64,000 nucleotides of DNA from Vibrio sinensis (GTDB lineage Bacteria; Pseudomonadota; Gammaproteobacteria; Enterobacterales; Vibrionaceae), in assembly GCF_003605645.1 (NCBI RefSeq), contig NZ_QVMU01000005.1, forward strand, positions 1 through 64,000, given 5' to 3'. Shown in pieces: positions 1 to 9,079 of the stretch. The position numbers and the translations under genes were made by a program. The notes below the pieces were generated by a model. The model made no database searches. It was given only the letters and a program-made list of their open reading frames with translations, and was not told where the DNA came from. Numbering within the stretch: position 1 is the stretch's first letter; the number at the start of each line of letters is the position of its first letter.

Positions 1-178
1 ATAAAGAAAGTGTTATCAAATTTGGTCACTCAGTTCATTGAACCCAATTTGTTTCCGAAGAAACAGTCTTTGCCTAAGCAAAAACTTATTGGATTATCAT
101 CAACGAGTGCCCACACAGATTGATAGGTTTATATTGTTAAAGAGCTTTCTTCTTTGTGATTCACATCACTTCGGAAGA
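1..178 (-). other. rRNA operon leader (5' of 16S, partial)
   Basis: Read on the minus strand this is the transcribed leader of an rRNA operon. It carries boxA, GCTCTTTAACA, at 135-145, followed by text very like the E. coli rrn leader (CTGTGTGGGCACTCG). boxA loads the Nus antitermination complex, and the leader stem takes part in RNase III processing. The 16S gene itself is not present; by comparison with other leaders it should begin a few tens of bases beyond position 1. No tRNA gene is seen here. The identification rests on boxA plus the two promoters upstream. Confidence 0.85.
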
Positions 179-185
179 GGCGGCC

Positions 186-213
186 ATTCTAGCTAGATAA
201 TTCGTCGTGTCAA
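186..213 (-). promoter_or_regulatory. rRNA operon promoter P2
   Basis: On the minus strand a TTGACA -35 box (208-213) and a TAGAAT -10 box (186-191) are separated by 16 bp. A G+C-rich discriminator (GGCCGCC) follows, as expected for growth-rate and ppGpp control. The 50 bp upstream (214-263) are almost pure A/T and contain a short palindrome at about 231-251, which fits an UP element. Confidence 0.8.
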
Positions 214-332
214 ACGATTTTTGTTTTTATTTTACTTTTAAAAAGTAAAACCAAATTATCTTTTGCTTTTCTTTATGACCTTGCCAATTCAGCTCAAACC
301 CTTATGGGGCCTTGCCTCGTTGACAGGGGTGC

Positions 333-360
333 ATTATAGAGAACACCATCACATTGGCAA
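333..360 (-). promoter_or_regulatory. rRNA operon promoter P1
   Basis: On the minus strand TTGCCA (355-360) and a perfect TATAAT (333-338) are 16 bp apart, followed by the discriminator GCACCCC. Tandem P1 and P2 promoters are the usual rrn arrangement. A-tracts just upstream (about 365-390) could be an UP element or Fis region; I could not assign individual Fis sites. Confidence 0.8.
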
Positions 361-493
361 GTGTTAATTTGCAAATATTGCAAAAATACCACTTATGCGT
401 GCTTTTTATCACCAAAGCCTTATTTATTCAACTTTACCCCAAGGCGGCTAACACGCTATCCACAAAGTTATCCACATTGGCATATCCAAACCA

Positions 494-523
494 TAAAAAA
501 AAGCTGCTAGACGCAGCTTTTTT
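494..523 (-). terminator. cysH terminator
   Basis: A GCTGC...GCAGC stem with a 5-nt loop (503-517) is flanked by A-runs on the left and T-runs on the right. It can end transcription of cysH on the minus strand and could act in both directions. It insulates the cys operon from the rRNA promoters. Confidence 0.8.
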
Positions 524-538
524 ACTTTAACCCTGGGA

Positions 539-1315
539 CTAAATACCCGATCCATTCTCCTCAGCATCATCTTCATGGAGACCGCACTCTCTCTTCAAAC
601 CAAAGAATCGCGTTTCTTCTTCTTTCATCCCGAGTTCCCACTTTTTAGTCGTGTGAGTATCTCCGATTGAAAGATAGCCCTCTTCTTTTAAAGGATGGTA
701 AGTTAATCCATGCAAGTCTAAGTAACTATGTACATCACTATTACTCCAGTCAATTACAGGTAAGAACTTAAACACACCATTTTGTATAGAAAGAATGGGT
801 AAATTCGAACGCGATTGAGATTGCTCCCTACGTAGACCTGAAAACCAAGTTTCAACCTGCAATTCATCCAGTGCGCGACGCATCGGTTCGACTTTGTTCA
901 ATTTATTATACTTCTCTATACCCTCAACTCCCTGCTCCCACAATTTTCCATAGATAGCCTCTTGCCACACTGGACTTTGCTGAGCACGATATACTTTTAG
1001 ATTAAGATTCAACTTCTTTGTTAGTTGCTCTATAAATAGATACGTTTCTGGAAACAAATAGCCCGTATCCGTCAAGATAACTGGGATGTCCGCTTTAGCC
1101 TGTGTCACTAAGTGCAGCATTAATGCTGCTTGAATACCAAAACTTGATGAGACCGCATGTACTCCCCCGAGATTGTCTATCGCCCATTTAACTCTTTGTT
1201 GAGCATTCATCTGCTCTAACTGGTGGTTAATAGAAGAGAGTTGTAGGATCTGTTCTGTTTTGGTCACAGACAGTAGCTGCTTTAAATCAATTTGCTGTGC
1301 CGTCAAATCAAGCAT
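539..1315 (-). CDS. cysH: phosphoadenylyl-sulfate (PAPS) reductase
   Basis: Cytoplasmic PAPS reductase: reduces PAPS to sulfite and adenosine 3',5'-bisphosphate using thioredoxin. At 258 aa it is normal length. The catalytic cysteine is in the C-terminal ECGLH motif (Cys244). The extra cysteine pairs of iron-sulfur APS reductases are absent, so PAPS is the likely substrate, in agreement with the APS kinase gene cysC in this window. It is last in cysJIH, and its start overlaps the end of cysI by 8 bases, suggesting translational coupling. A terminator follows at once. Confidence 0.95.
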   Translation of the reverse strand: MLDLTAQQIDLKQLLSVTKTEQILQLSSINHQLEQMNAQQRVKWAIDNLGGVHAVSSSFGIQAALMLHLVTQAKADIPVILTDTGYLFPETYLFIEQLTKKLNLNLKVYRAQQSPVWQEAIYGKLWEQGVEGIEKYNKLNKVEPMRRALDELQVETWFSGLRREQSQSRSNLPILSIQNGVFKFLPVIDWSNSDVHSYLDLHGLTYHPLKEEGYLSIGDTHTTKKWELGMKEEETRFFGLKRECGLHEDDAEENGSGI

Positions 1316-3035
1316 AGAAGTCCCTCTTCGATACGAACACTTCTTCTATAATTCCAACTCGTATTGTGAAATCACCAAAGCCCTCATTTGAATTACGTTC
1401 TTTTGCCCATCGTTCCACCAGTTGATCGATCTCTTGTAAAACCTGTATATCGGTGATGTTCTCTTTATACATTTTTGGAATGCGAGTACCTGCACGATTA
1501 CCTCCTAAATGTAGGTTGTACCGACCAGGCGCTTTCCCAACTAATCCAATTTCAGCTAACATCGCCCGGCCACAACCATTAGGACAACCAGTTACACGCA
1601 AAATTATGTTCTCTTCCTGAGGTAAACCATGTTTAGCCAGAATACTCTCTACATCGGTAACAAATTGTGGGAGAAATCTTTCGGCCTCAGCCATCGCGAG
1701 AGGACAAGTCGGAAATGCTACACATGCCATTGAATTTTTACGCTGTTCACTAACCGCATCGTCCATTAGACCATGCTCGCGCGCAATTTTTTCTATTTTG
1801 GCTTTTTGATTCTTAGCTACACCTGCCACAATCACATTCTGGTTTGCCGTCATACGGAAATCGCCTTTATGAACCTTTGCAATCTCAGCCATACCTGTTT
1901 TTAGCGGTTTTCCAGGAAAATCAAGAATACGTCCATTCTCTATAAATAGAGCAAGGTGGTACTTACCATCAATCCCCTCAACCCATCCAATACGATCACC
2001 GCGTTCAGTGAATTCATATGGGCGACTCTTCGCAAAGTCGATACCCGCTCGTTTTTCTACTTCAGCTTTAAACACATCAGTACCAACACGGTCTAATGTA
2101 TATTTAGTTTTAGCGTTTTTTCGGTTTGAACGATTTCCCCAATCACGCTGAGTCGTCACGACTGCCGCTGCGACATCAAGAGTTTTGTCTAATGGGATGA
2201 AACCAAGGTCATCAGCACGTCGAGGATAAGTCGATGTATCACCATGAGTCATCGCGAGGCCACCACCCACTAATACATTAAAGCCCACCAACTTTCCGTC
2301 TTGAGCAATAGCAATAAAATTCAAATCATTGGCATGCACATCCACATCATTTTGTGGTGGGATCACTACTGTTGTTTTGAACTTACGCGGCAAATAGTGT
2401 TTGCCTAGAATAGGTTCATCATCATCGGTGGTTTCAACTTTCTCTCCATCTAACCAAATTTCTGCGTAAGCTTTTGTCTTGGGTAATAGATGTTCACTAA
2501 TTTTTTTTGCCCACTCATAAGCTTCTTGATGTAATTCCGATTCAACTGGGTTTGTTGTACATAATACATTTCGGTTTACATCCCCCGCAGTTGCAATGGA
2601 ATCAATACCAATACTATTAAGAGTTTGGTGCATCAATTTGATATTCGGTTTTAGAACACCATGAAACTGAAACGTTTGACGAGTCGTCAACCGAATGCTG
2701 CCATAAAGCGAATGGTCTGCCGCAAACTTATCAATCGCCAGCCATTGTTTTGGCGAAATCACACCACCGGGCATACGAGCTCGCAACATAACATTATGTA
2801 GCGGTTCCAACTTCTGCTTTACTCGTTCAGTACGAATATCACGATCATCTTGTTGGTACATCCCGTGAAATCGAATCAACTGAAAGTTATCAGCGGTAAA
2901 TCCACCGGTAATACGGTCCTGGAGATCTTCTTCTATGGTTCCACGTAAAAAGTTACTGTTATCTTTAAGCCTTTCGTTATCTGATAATGGCCCCAACTCT
3001 TCACCTAATACAACTTGGTTGTTTTTCCCGCTCAT
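1308..3035 (-). CDS. cysI: sulfite reductase hemoprotein (beta) subunit
   Basis: Siroheme and 4Fe-4S subunit of NADPH-sulfite reductase, which makes the six-electron reduction of sulfite to sulfide. At 575 aa it has the family length. The cluster and siroheme ligands are visible as two cysteine pairs, C438/C444 (AFPTCPLA) and C484/C488 (TGCPNGCG). Upstream are the duplicated siroheme-binding repeats, including [12 protein letters not shown] near residue 115. Its start codon overlaps the cysJ stop as TAATG, and its end overlaps cysH. Siroheme supply would depend on the uroporphyrinogen methyltransferase gene at 13988-14872. Confidence 0.97.
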   Translation of the reverse strand: MSGKNNQVVLGEELGPLSDNERLKDNSNFLRGTIEEDLQDRITGGFTADNFQLIRFHGMYQQDDRDIRTERVKQKLEPLHNVMLRARMPGGVISPKQWLAIDKFAADHSLYGSIRLTTRQTFQFHGVLKPNIKLMHQTLNSIGIDSIATAGDVNRNVLCTTNPVESELHQEAYEWAKKISEHLLPKTKAYAEIWLDGEKVETTDDDEPILGKHYLPRKFKTTVVIPPQNDVDVHANDLNFIAIAQDGKLVGFNVLVGGGLAMTHGDTSTYPRRADDLGFIPLDKTLDVAAAVVTTQRDWGNRSNRKNAKTKYTLDRVGTDVFKAEVEKRAGIDFAKSRPYEFTERGDRIGWVEGIDGKYHLALFIENGRILDFPGKPLKTGMAEIAKVHKGDFRMTANQNVIVAGVAKNQKAKIEKIAREHGLMDDAVSEQRKNSMACVAFPTCPLAMAEAERFLPQFVTDVESILAKHGLPQEENIILRVTGCPNGCGRAMLAEIGLVGKAPGRYNLHLGGNRAGTRIPKMYKENITDIQVLQEIDQLVERWAKERNSNEGFGDFTIRVGIIEEVFVSKRDFYA

Positions 3036-4903
3036 TAGTACACATCCCTTTGATAACGTTTTTCTTTACGTAAACCACTGACAAACTCTTCCGCATCATC
3101 TCGTGACATTTTTCCTTGCTGCTCAACAACTTCAATCAACGCTTCGTGAACATCTTTTGCCATTCTATTTGCGTCTCCACAAATGTATAGATGAGCGCCT
3201 TGTTCAATCCACTCCCAAACTGTTGCCGCCTGCTCTAAAATTCGGTGCTGTACATACACTTTCTCATGTTGATCTCGACTAAAAGCGACATCCAACTGGG
3301 TAAGTACTCCCGACTTAAGATATTTTTGCCATTCGACTTGGTAGAGAAAGTCTTGAGTGAACGTTCTATCCCCAAAGAAAATCCAGTTTTTCCCTTTTGC
3401 ATCCCGATTATCACGCTCTTGAACAAAGCTACGAAATGGTGCGATGCCAGTACCTGGGCCAATCATGATTACAGGGGTATTATCATCTTGAGGTAGCTTG
3501 AAGTTGTTATTGTTCTCGATAAAGACTTTAACTTCCTCCCCCTCTTCTAAGCGGCGAGAAAGGTAGCTTGATGCACCACCAAAACGAGAGTCCTCACCTT
3601 GTTGGTATTCAACAAGAGCGACAGTCAGATGAACTTCTTCATCCACTTCTGATTGTGCTGAAGCAATCGAGTAAAGACGAGGCGTCAATCGGCGTAATAA
3701 ACCAAGCAACTCTTCAGCACTAAGCTTGGTTTTCTTCTCAGCTAAAACATCGATAACTTGCGTATTACTGGCGTATTGACGTAGCTTGTCTTTGTCTTCC
3801 ACCAGCTTCAATAATTTCTTACTTCCCGATAATTCGGCGAATTTAGTCACTAACTGAAGATTTGCTGAGGTGATTTCATATTTCGATACTAATGCGCTGT
3901 GGATAGAGAGACTTTCCCCGTCAACATCGATACTTTCAACGCCTGAAAGACCAACCTTCGACAAAATAGCATTTGCTAAATCACCACTATTCTCATACCA
4001 CACCCCTAATGCATCACCGGGTTGATAAGAAATACCTGAGTCTTCTAAATCAATCTCAATATGGCGAACATCTTTTCCAGAATCACGACCGGTGATCTTC
4101 TGGTTCGTTAATAATGTCGCGGTATAGGGTTTCTGCCTACTATAAGGAGAGTGGCCAACTGCCGCCGCTCCTACTGGGAGCTGAACGATCTCTGCTTCTG
4201 AACCAGAAGAAAGCGCATCTTTTACTGTATCGAGCGCTTTTACTCTCCACTTTTGAGCATCTGCTTCATAGTCAACATCACAATCTATTCTGTCGATAAA
4301 TGGTGTGGCTCCCAACTTCGATAAATACTCTGCAAAGTCTTTACCTGTCTGGCAGAAAAATTCATAGCTTGAATCGCCTAAACCAATCACACCAAATTGC
4401 AGGTTAGGTAATTTAGGGGCTTTTTTTGATTGGAGAAACTCATGCAATTCGATGGCATTATCAGGAGCTTCCCCCTCCCCATTAGTTGAGGCAACAATAA
4501 TGACATGTGTTTCTTTAGCTAAGTTTTTACCTTTGTAGTCACCGGCATCGAAAAGCTCAACCGCAATACCTTGTGCTTTCGCTTCTTGCTCTAGAGCTTC
4601 TGCGACACCTTTAGCGTTACCCGTTTGCGAAGCATAGATAATGGAAAGCTTACCCGCAGGTTTTGCGGCAATAGCAACAGCCGTTTGATTCATCGGAGTC
4701 GATGATGCTGTAGGTTGGTTTTGTGCTAATCCCCAGAAATAACCACTTACCCAAGCTAATTGCTGAGAGGAAAGATCCGTTACCGTTTGTTGTAATTGGT
4801 TAAGTTGCTGATCATTCAGCGGGCTTGCTATCGATGGTAGCTCTGGTGTGTTTCCTTGAGAGGCCACATTCTTATTCACCGACCCTTTCTCATTTAAAGA
4901 CAT
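3035..4903 (-). CDS. cysJ: sulfite reductase flavoprotein (alpha) subunit
   Basis: FMN/FAD subunit that passes electrons from NADPH to CysI. Domains in order: N-terminal flavodoxin (FMN loop [10 protein letters not shown] near residue 92), a connecting FAD domain (RLYSIAS), and the NADP-binding ferredoxin-reductase domain ([12 protein letters not shown]), ending in the usual RDVY. I chose the ATG at 4903 (622 aa) over the ATG seven codons upstream at 4924, because a TATAAT at 4931-4936 would start the mRNA at about 4924. First gene of cysJIH. CysB control is expected from the family, but I cannot point to a CysB site. Confidence 0.93.
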   Translation of the reverse strand: MSLNEKGSVNKNVASQGNTPELPSIASPLNDQQLNQLQQTVTDLSSQQLAWVSGYFWGLAQNQPTASSTPMNQTAVAIAAKPAGKLSIIYASQTGNAKGVAEALEQEAKAQGIAVELFDAGDYKGKNLAKETHVIIVASTNGEGEAPDNAIELHEFLQSKKAPKLPNLQFGVIGLGDSSYEFFCQTGKDFAEYLSKLGATPFIDRIDCDVDYEADAQKWRVKALDTVKDALSSGSEAEIVQLPVGAAAVGHSPYSRQKPYTATLLTNQKITGRDSGKDVRHIEIDLEDSGISYQPGDALGVWYENSGDLANAILSKVGLSGVESIDVDGESLSIHSALVSKYEITSANLQLVTKFAELSGSKKLLKLVEDKDKLRQYASNTQVIDVLAEKKTKLSAEELLGLLRRLTPRLYSIASAQSEVDEEVHLTVALVEYQQGEDSRFGGASSYLSRRLEEGEEVKVFIENNNNFKLPQDDNTPVIMIGPGTGIAPFRSFVQERDNRDAKGKNWIFFGDRTFTQDFLYQVEWQKYLKSGVLTQLDVAFSRDQHEKVYVQHRILEQAATVWEWIEQGAHLYICGDANRMAKDVHEALIEVVEQQGKMSRDDAEEFVSGLRKEKRYQRDVY

Positions 4904-4930
4904 TGTCTCGACATCCCTGTTCATTGCGTG

Positions 4931-4961
4931 ATTATAGATTAACCACTCTTTTTAATAACAA
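4931..4961 (-). promoter_or_regulatory. putative cysJIH promoter
   Basis: On the minus strand a perfect TATAAT (4931-4936) lies just upstream of cysJ. The best -35 is poor: TTGTTA with a 19-bp spacer, or GTTATT with 17 bp. A weak -35 suits an activator-dependent promoter, as CysB-regulated promoters usually are. The upstream DNA is A/T-rich. Confidence 0.45.
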
Positions 4962-5020
4962 GAAAGAATAGAAGTGAATGTTTTATAACTTTTTGAATTA
5001 AAGGAATGCCGATCTTATCG

Positions 5021-5260
5021 TTAAAGAACTTGCTTAGCTTCCACCCTAACTTGCTGAAACCCGACAGCCATTGCGGAGCGTGAAGCAAGATCTAAATCCA
5101 TATAGTGGCATTCTTCTCCATGTGCATCCGTTAATAATACAAGGCCACCTCTTGCATGACGGAATTCCACGATCCAACTCCCTTCCTGTACAGAAGGTTC
5201 GATTATTGCTTCCACCAGTTGGTTTTCACGGTACAAATTTCTTAGTTCATTAATCGTCAT
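5021..5260 (-). CDS. small conserved protein of unknown function
   Basis: A 79-aa acidic soluble protein with no signal peptide, membrane segment or cysteine pair. The start at 5260 (MTINELRNLYRE) is preferred over one 20 codons upstream, because AAGGA lies 5 nt before it. The predicted pattern is a short N-terminal helix, then strands (GSWIVEFRHA, GLVLLTDAHG), then a helix, a compact alpha/beta fold. It points the same way as cysJ, 117 bp away, with no terminator between, so some read-through into cysJIH is possible. I do not recognise a family and assign no function. Confidence 0.7.
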   Translation of the reverse strand: MTINELRNLYRENQLVEAIIEPSVQEGSWIVEFRHARGGLVLLTDAHGEECHYMDLDLASRSAMAVGFQQVRVEAKQVL

Positions 5261-5368
5261 GAAAGTCCTTTCTCTAAAAGAAAAGGTAAAAGGTTCCTCT
5301 TTAAGCATGGTGGAAAGCACATAAACTGCTTAATTAATCGCTTGAATATAAAAAATAGATATAAAAAA

Positions 5369-5391
5369 ACGCCGCTATATAGAGCGACGTT
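5369..5391 (-). terminator. terminator after the outer membrane protein gene
   Basis: Minus-strand stem AACGTCGCT / AGCGGCGTT around a short A/T loop, with a G-U pair, followed by a run of seven T. It lies 21 bp past the stop of the gene at 5412-6083. Confidence 0.75.
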
Positions 5392-5411
5392 CTAAAAAAC
5401 CATATTCACAA

Positions 5412-6083
5412 TCAGAAATTGTACTCAGCGCCAATAAACCAGCCATCAACAAAAACTAATGGAGATGTTGAATCTTCAGTTTGAGGACCAAGATCTGTAA
5501 ACTCTAAATCAATGACTCGATAACCACCACGTAAAGCGACGTGACTATTATCCAATTTAATTAGGTACTGCACTCCAGCAATAACATCGGCACTTTTGAT
5601 ACCTTTTGAACTACCAAAATCAAATTGGCCGAAAATATCAAAGTTAGTATTAGGTACATACAACTCACCGTATGCGTACCAATTAAATGTTGTTTCATCG
5701 AAACTATAACGAGCTGATGCCGCATCTTTAGTTCGATAATGGCTATTACTGTAGTTGGTTAACGTAATACCCGCATCAAATGTCATGAGTTCACGTTCAA
5801 GTACCTTGTAATAAAAGGTAAAGTCGTACTTATCAAATCCGCTGAAATCAGCATCAACGGATGTATATCGGATACTCGCATTCGGAAGATAAGGTAGATC
5901 ATGCTCTAGAGCAGCATAAACGACGGGTGTGTTTGGTTTATCACGGCGAACTTCATCAATTTTAGTGCTGCCAAACCACATATCGGTACCAACTTCACCG
6001 CCAAATGAAGACTGTGCTGTTGCCGAACTTGTCCACAAAGACATAACAGCCATTGACAAAATTGCTGGTGCTGATTTGCTCAT
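5412..6083 (-). CDS. outer membrane beta-barrel protein (TIGR04219-like)
   Basis: A 223-aa exported protein. The N-terminus is a signal peptide with a likely cleavage site after SSATA (about residue 23). The body alternates short amphipathic strands with turns (GGEVGTDMWFG, FTFYYKVLE, GGYRVIDLEF) and ends in an aromatic, ...GAEYNF, as outer membrane barrels do. This fits the TIGR04219 family, which has no assigned function. It is a single-gene unit with its own terminator. Confidence 0.75.
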   Translation of the reverse strand: MSKSAPAILSMAVMSLWTSSATAQSSFGGEVGTDMWFGSTKIDEVRRDKPNTPVVYAALEHDLPYLPNASIRYTSVDADFSGFDKYDFTFYYKVLERELMTFDAGITLTNYSNSHYRTKDAASARYSFDETTFNWYAYGELYVPNTNFDIFGQFDFGSSKGIKSADVIAGVQYLIKLDNSHVALRGGYRVIDLEFTDLGPQTEDSTSPLVFVDGWFIGAEYNF

Positions 6084-6170
6084 CTACTTTAAGCTCCTGA
6101 ACTCAATAACGTAATCACTTACTAATAGTATCACATTCAAGCGCAGTATCTGTTGTCAATTGCACGGTAG

Positions 6171-6383
6171 TTATCGATGACCATGCACGTAATTTTTAAA
6201 AAACCAAATTCCTATCGCAATTACAATTAACCATGGAATTAGCTTTATTACCGCACCAACCATGCCTAGTAATAACATAATGGCAAAAGCAAACCCTGTA
6301 GCTAAAAACACACTCAGCATGGTTATGCCCGTCACTAGCAATGTTGCAACAAAAACCAAGATAAAAATCAGTTCAAACATCAT
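6171..6383 (-). CDS. pspG: phage shock protein G, envelope stress protein
   Basis: A 70-aa inner membrane protein with two or three hydrophobic segments (about residues 3-30, 32-45 and 47-63) and a short basic tail. The pattern and the IKLIPWL region match PspG of the Psp membrane-stress regulon. Position next to dusA matches E. coli, where pspG neighbours dusA. GGAG lies 6 nt before the start. A sigma-54-type promoter lies just upstream, as expected for a PspF-controlled gene. No other psp gene is in the window, so this is a detached regulon member. Confidence 0.88.
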   Translation of the reverse strand: MMFELIFILVFVATLLVTGITMLSVFLATGFAFAIMLLLGMVGAVIKLIPWLIVIAIGIWFFKNYVHGHR

Positions 6384-6409
6384 TATTCTCCTTTATTTAC
6401 CTTTCAACG

Positions 6410-6427
6410 TTGCAGGAAGTAGGCCAA
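6410..6427 (-). promoter_or_regulatory. sigma-54 promoter of pspG
   Basis: Minus strand TTGGCCTACTTCCTGCAA. The invariant GG and GC are separated by exactly 10 bp, as at -24/-12 of RpoN promoters. It lies 26 bp before the pspG start codon and downstream of the dusA terminator, so pspG has its own promoter. PspF and IHF sites were not located. Confidence 0.75.
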
Positions 6428-6463
6428 CTCGATAAAAAACATAAGACAATGAATTTATTAGAT

Positions 6464-6494
6464 AAAAAAATAGGCCTACCTGTATGTAGACCTA
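6464..6494 (-). terminator. dusA terminator
   Basis: Minus-strand 9-bp stem TAGGTCTAC / GTAGGCCTA (one G-U pair) with a 6-nt loop, followed by seven T. It separates dusA from the pspG promoter. Confidence 0.75.
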
Positions 6495-6540
6495 TTCATT
6501 GAAAATGTTAGCTAAATTAACCACCTAGTGGTGGTTAATT

Positions 6541-7521
6541 TTACACATTCAATTCTTTCGGGATTTTAGCTAATGCCGCTTCAACTACTTCAATACCAGA
6601 ACCCGGTTTATGGGCATTTTCACTAATATGGCGACGCCATTGACGTGCGCCTGGCATATTTTGGAATAGACCTAGCATATGACGAGTCATATGACCTAGG
6701 TAAGCACCATTAGAAAGTTGACGTTCAATGTATGGATACATCTCTTCAACGATTTGAGTTCGCTTTTTCACTGGTTTATCTAGACCATAAATCAGCTGGT
6801 CTACTTCAGCCAAAATATATGGATTTTGATAGGCCTCACGTCCTACCATCACTCCATCGAGGTGCTTTAGATGTTCAATCGTTTCTTCTAACGTTTTAAC
6901 ACCACCATTGACCGAGATATTCAGATGAGGGAAATCTTTTTTAAGTTGGTATGCGCGCGGGTAATCTAGTGGTGGAATTTCGCGATTTTCTTTCGGACTT
7001 AAACCTGATAGCCATGCTTTACGAGCATGGATAGTAAAATCTTCACAGCCCGCTTGTTCAGAGATAATGCTGACAAAATCAGTTAAAAACTCGTACGAAT
7101 CAAAATCATCGATACCAATTCGAGTTTTTACCGTGACAGGAACATCAACCACAGATTTCATTGCTGAAACACACTCAGCCACCAGCTGAGGCTCAGCCAT
7201 CAAGCATGCACCAAAACGACCATTTTGAACGCGATCTGATGGGCAACCAACGTTCAAGTTAATTTGATCATATCCACGCTCTTGAGCTAGCTTGGCGCAT
7301 GTTGCTAAATCTTGAGGGTTTGATCCCCCTAACTGAAGGGCAACTGGATGCTCTTCTTCGTTGTATGCTAAAAAGTCACCTTTTCCGTGAATAATTGCAC
7401 CCGTGGTGATCATTTCTGTGTACAGCAATGTTTCACTCGTCATTAAACGATGAAAGTAACGACAGTGGCGATCTGTCCAATCGAGCATTGGGGCAATAGA
7501 AAAACGAGATGATGGGTACAT
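6541..7521 (-). CDS. dusA: tRNA-dihydrouridine synthase A
   Basis: FMN enzyme that reduces uridines 20 and 20a in the tRNA D-loop with NADPH. At 326 aa it has family length. Seen in the sequence: the N-terminal [12 protein letters not shown] that opens the TIM barrel, the catalytic loop [19 protein letters not shown] with the general-acid Cys106, the helical HARKAWL segment, and SVNGGV near the phosphate-binding end. The helical tRNA-binding domain is C-terminal. Monocistronic, with its own terminator. Confidence 0.97.
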   Translation of the reverse strand: MYPSSRFSIAPMLDWTDRHCRYFHRLMTSETLLYTEMITTGAIIHGKGDFLAYNEEEHPVALQLGGSNPQDLATCAKLAQERGYDQINLNVGCPSDRVQNGRFGACLMAEPQLVAECVSAMKSVVDVPVTVKTRIGIDDFDSYEFLTDFVSIISEQAGCEDFTIHARKAWLSGLSPKENREIPPLDYPRAYQLKKDFPHLNISVNGGVKTLEETIEHLKHLDGVMVGREAYQNPYILAEVDQLIYGLDKPVKKRTQIVEEMYPYIERQLSNGAYLGHMTRHMLGLFQNMPGARQWRRHISENAHKPGSGIEVVEAALAKIPKELNV

Positions 7522-7942
7522 ACAATACAGCCTTAATCAATCAATACCGAAATAGTAAAGTTCTCAATTCGACAACTTTTCTCTATTTGATCCGATTTGG
7601 TACCAATGCTCTAAAGAAGCATCGAAATGATAAAAACACACGAACATAACGTTCTTGTGCGAAATTGGGTCGAAGATTATACAGCCCAAATATCTTTGCT
7701 TCAAACGAGAAAAAGCCGTTGGTATATAGACCCAATATCAGCGTCCTCTCTTTTGCGATGCCTAGGATAATGAGCCTGTATCGTTTTGGTGACAGATAAG
7801 GTAAGTTATAAGCCTTATAAGTAGGGGGATATCCGTCTCTAAAGGCTAAATATTTAGGCACCTTGAAAGGCGTATCACAAATTAGTGAATGCTAAACGAT
7901 ATTCATACTTAAGTGATATATGATAAACCACGTCCAATCGTT
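7522..7942. repeat. dusA-zur intergenic block, probable dispersed repeat
   Basis: A 421-bp divergent gap, long for this region. It contains local symmetries: a perfect palindrome TTATAAGCCTTATAA (7806-7820), GAAC-ATAAC-GTTC (about 7651-7663) and AAATATTT (about 7848-7855). A 92-codon open frame on the minus strand (7583-7861) has an odd composition (rich in Leu, Tyr, Arg and Phe), no clear ribosome site and no recognisable domain. I think it is non-coding. From memory the text (GCGAAATTGGGTCGAAG and its frame) resembles fragments repeated in vibrio intergenic regions, but I could not test this. The dusA and zur promoters must lie here. Confidence 0.4.
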
Positions 7943-8401
7943 ATGGTGATAAATTTGGACCAACAGCTAGTTAAGCAGATTGAAGAGATATGTGCAGCCC
8001 GAGGCGTTCGTTTAACGCCTCAGCGGAAAAGAGTGTTTGAATTAATATGTGCGAGTCTAAAAGCATCTAGTGCTTATGAACTTTTAGAACAGTTAAAAGC
8101 CACAGAACCTCAAGCGAAGCCACCTACGGTATATCGTGCATTGGACTTTTTATTGGAGCAAGGATTCATCCATAGAGTTGAATCGACGAATAGCTTCATC
8201 CAATGTTGCTCATGTAATGCACATAAGCACTACTCCCATCTACTGATTTGCGATAAGTGCAGTAATGTTATTGAACTTCAAGATGATAGTTTGGTAGCAC
8301 TATTGGCTGACAATGCTGAAAAGCATGGTTTTAACATTACCAACCATGTCATTGAATCACATGGTGTTTGTCAGTCATGCACATCTGAGATAACAAAATA
8401 A
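7943..8401 (+). CDS. zur: zinc uptake regulator, Fur family
   Basis: Zn-sensing repressor of zinc uptake genes. The N-terminal winged helix holds RGVRLTPQRKRVFELI and PPTVYRALDFL. The C-terminal dimerisation domain carries the structural zinc cysteines CDKC and CQSC, with additional Cys and His residues (CCSCNAHKHYSH). At 152 aa from the ATG at 7943 it matches other Zur proteins; a GTG at 7913 would add ten residues that fit the family poorly. It is followed 16 bp later by a CheX-like gene in the same direction. Confidence 0.88.
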   Translation: MVINLDQQLVKQIEEICAARGVRLTPQRKRVFELICASLKASSAYELLEQLKATEPQAKPPTVYRALDFLLEQGFIHRVESTNSFIQCCSCNAHKHYSHLLICDKCSNVIELQDDSLVALLADNAEKHGFNITNHVIESHGVCQSCTSEITK

Positions 8402-8417
8402 GATATAGAAGAAGATT

Positions 8418-8879
8418 ATGCGCGCTGAATTTGTAAACCCGTTTTTAGCATCATTAATGAATGTATTAAAAACGATGGCTTCGTTGGAATTGAAGCCACT
8501 GAAACCTCGTGTAAAAAAAGATGAAATCGCTCGCGGTGACGTTTCAGGTTTAATTGGGATGGTTGGCCCGCAAAGTCGCGGTTCTATGTCGATCACGTTT
8601 GATGAAAGCTTAGCTTTAGAGATTATGGAAAACATGTTGGGTGAACGCCCAAATGGTCTTAATGAAGAAGTCACTGACATGGTTGGTGAAATAACCAACA
8701 TGGTAACAGGTGGAGCAAAACGAATTCTAGCCGATAGTGGGTTCGACTTTGATTTGGCTACACCGGTTGTCGTCTCAGGCAAAGGCCATACTATTCGTCA
8801 CAAATGCGACGGCTCAATCATCATCATGCCATTCACTTCGCAATGGGGTAATGCATTTATCGAAATCTGTTTCGAATAA
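8418..8879 (+). CDS. CheX-family protein (putative CheY-P phosphatase)
   Basis: A 153-aa cytoplasmic protein of the CheX/CheC/FliY phosphatase group. The hallmark E-x-x-N of the active-site helix is present once, in MVGEITNMVTGGAK (Glu91, Asn94), as in CheX. The LDxxSxN-like two-site pattern of CheC is absent. In chemotaxis these proteins dephosphorylate CheY-P; here the gene stands alone beside zur, so the response-regulator partner is unknown. It ends with a strong terminator. Confidence 0.8.
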   Translation: MRAEFVNPFLASLMNVLKTMASLELKPLKPRVKKDEIARGDVSGLIGMVGPQSRGSMSITFDESLALEIMENMLGERPNGLNEEVTDMVGEITNMVTGGAKRILADSGFDFDLATPVVVSGKGHTIRHKCDGSIIIMPFTSQWGNAFIEICFE

Positions 8880-8905
8880 ATATTTCACCTCGCTTCACAT
8901 GGTTT

Positions 8906-8932
8906 AAAAGCTTCCACAATGGAAGCTTTTTT
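8906..8932 (+). terminator. terminator after the CheX-like gene
   Basis: Perfect 10-bp stem AAAAGCTTCC / GGAAGCTTTT with a 5-nt loop, followed by T-rich sequence, 26 bp past the stop codon. Confidence 0.85.
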
Positions 8933-8970
8933 CGTTTTTTCTGACTTATACGAGCTAGCTGTACCGGTTA

Positions 8971-9042
8971 AATAGCTTTTGGATCATAGATAACCCTACG
9001 CTCAGTTAGCGTCTTTTTGATAGCTTTTAGATCATGGGTAAC
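8971..9042 (-). repeat. imperfect direct repeat with 48-bp period
   Basis: Two 24-bp copies (8971-8994 and 9019-9042) agree at about 19 of 24 bases and are spaced 48 bp start to start. Between them is a small inverted repeat ACGCT-N5-AGCGT (8998-9012). On the minus strand the block lies just past the cysC stop in a different frame, which stays open for more than 40 codons and then stops. The 48-bp period is 16 codons, giving VTHDLKAI then VIYDPKAI. No start codon or ribosome site is visible. It may be a decayed repeat or a remnant of coding sequence. Confidence 0.55.
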
Positions 9043-9079
9043 CAAAAGCAATTGAAGCTGAACTTCTTCTACTGCCTTA

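Noticed and set aside
1..360. tRNA or 16S gene inside the window
   Set aside because: Only leader and promoters are present; 16S sequence should begin beyond position 1 and no cloverleaf was seen.
6515..6540. Perfect inverted repeat AATTAACCACC / GGTGGTTAATT directly after the dusA stop as the terminator
   Set aside because: No T-tract follows on the minus strand. The hairpin at 6464-6494 with seven T is the better terminator; this one may only protect the mRNA end.
7583..7861. 92-codon open frame on the minus strand between dusA and zur as a gene
   Set aside because: No ribosome site, no domain, odd composition, and it covers the region that must hold two promoters. Treated as part of a repeat-like block.
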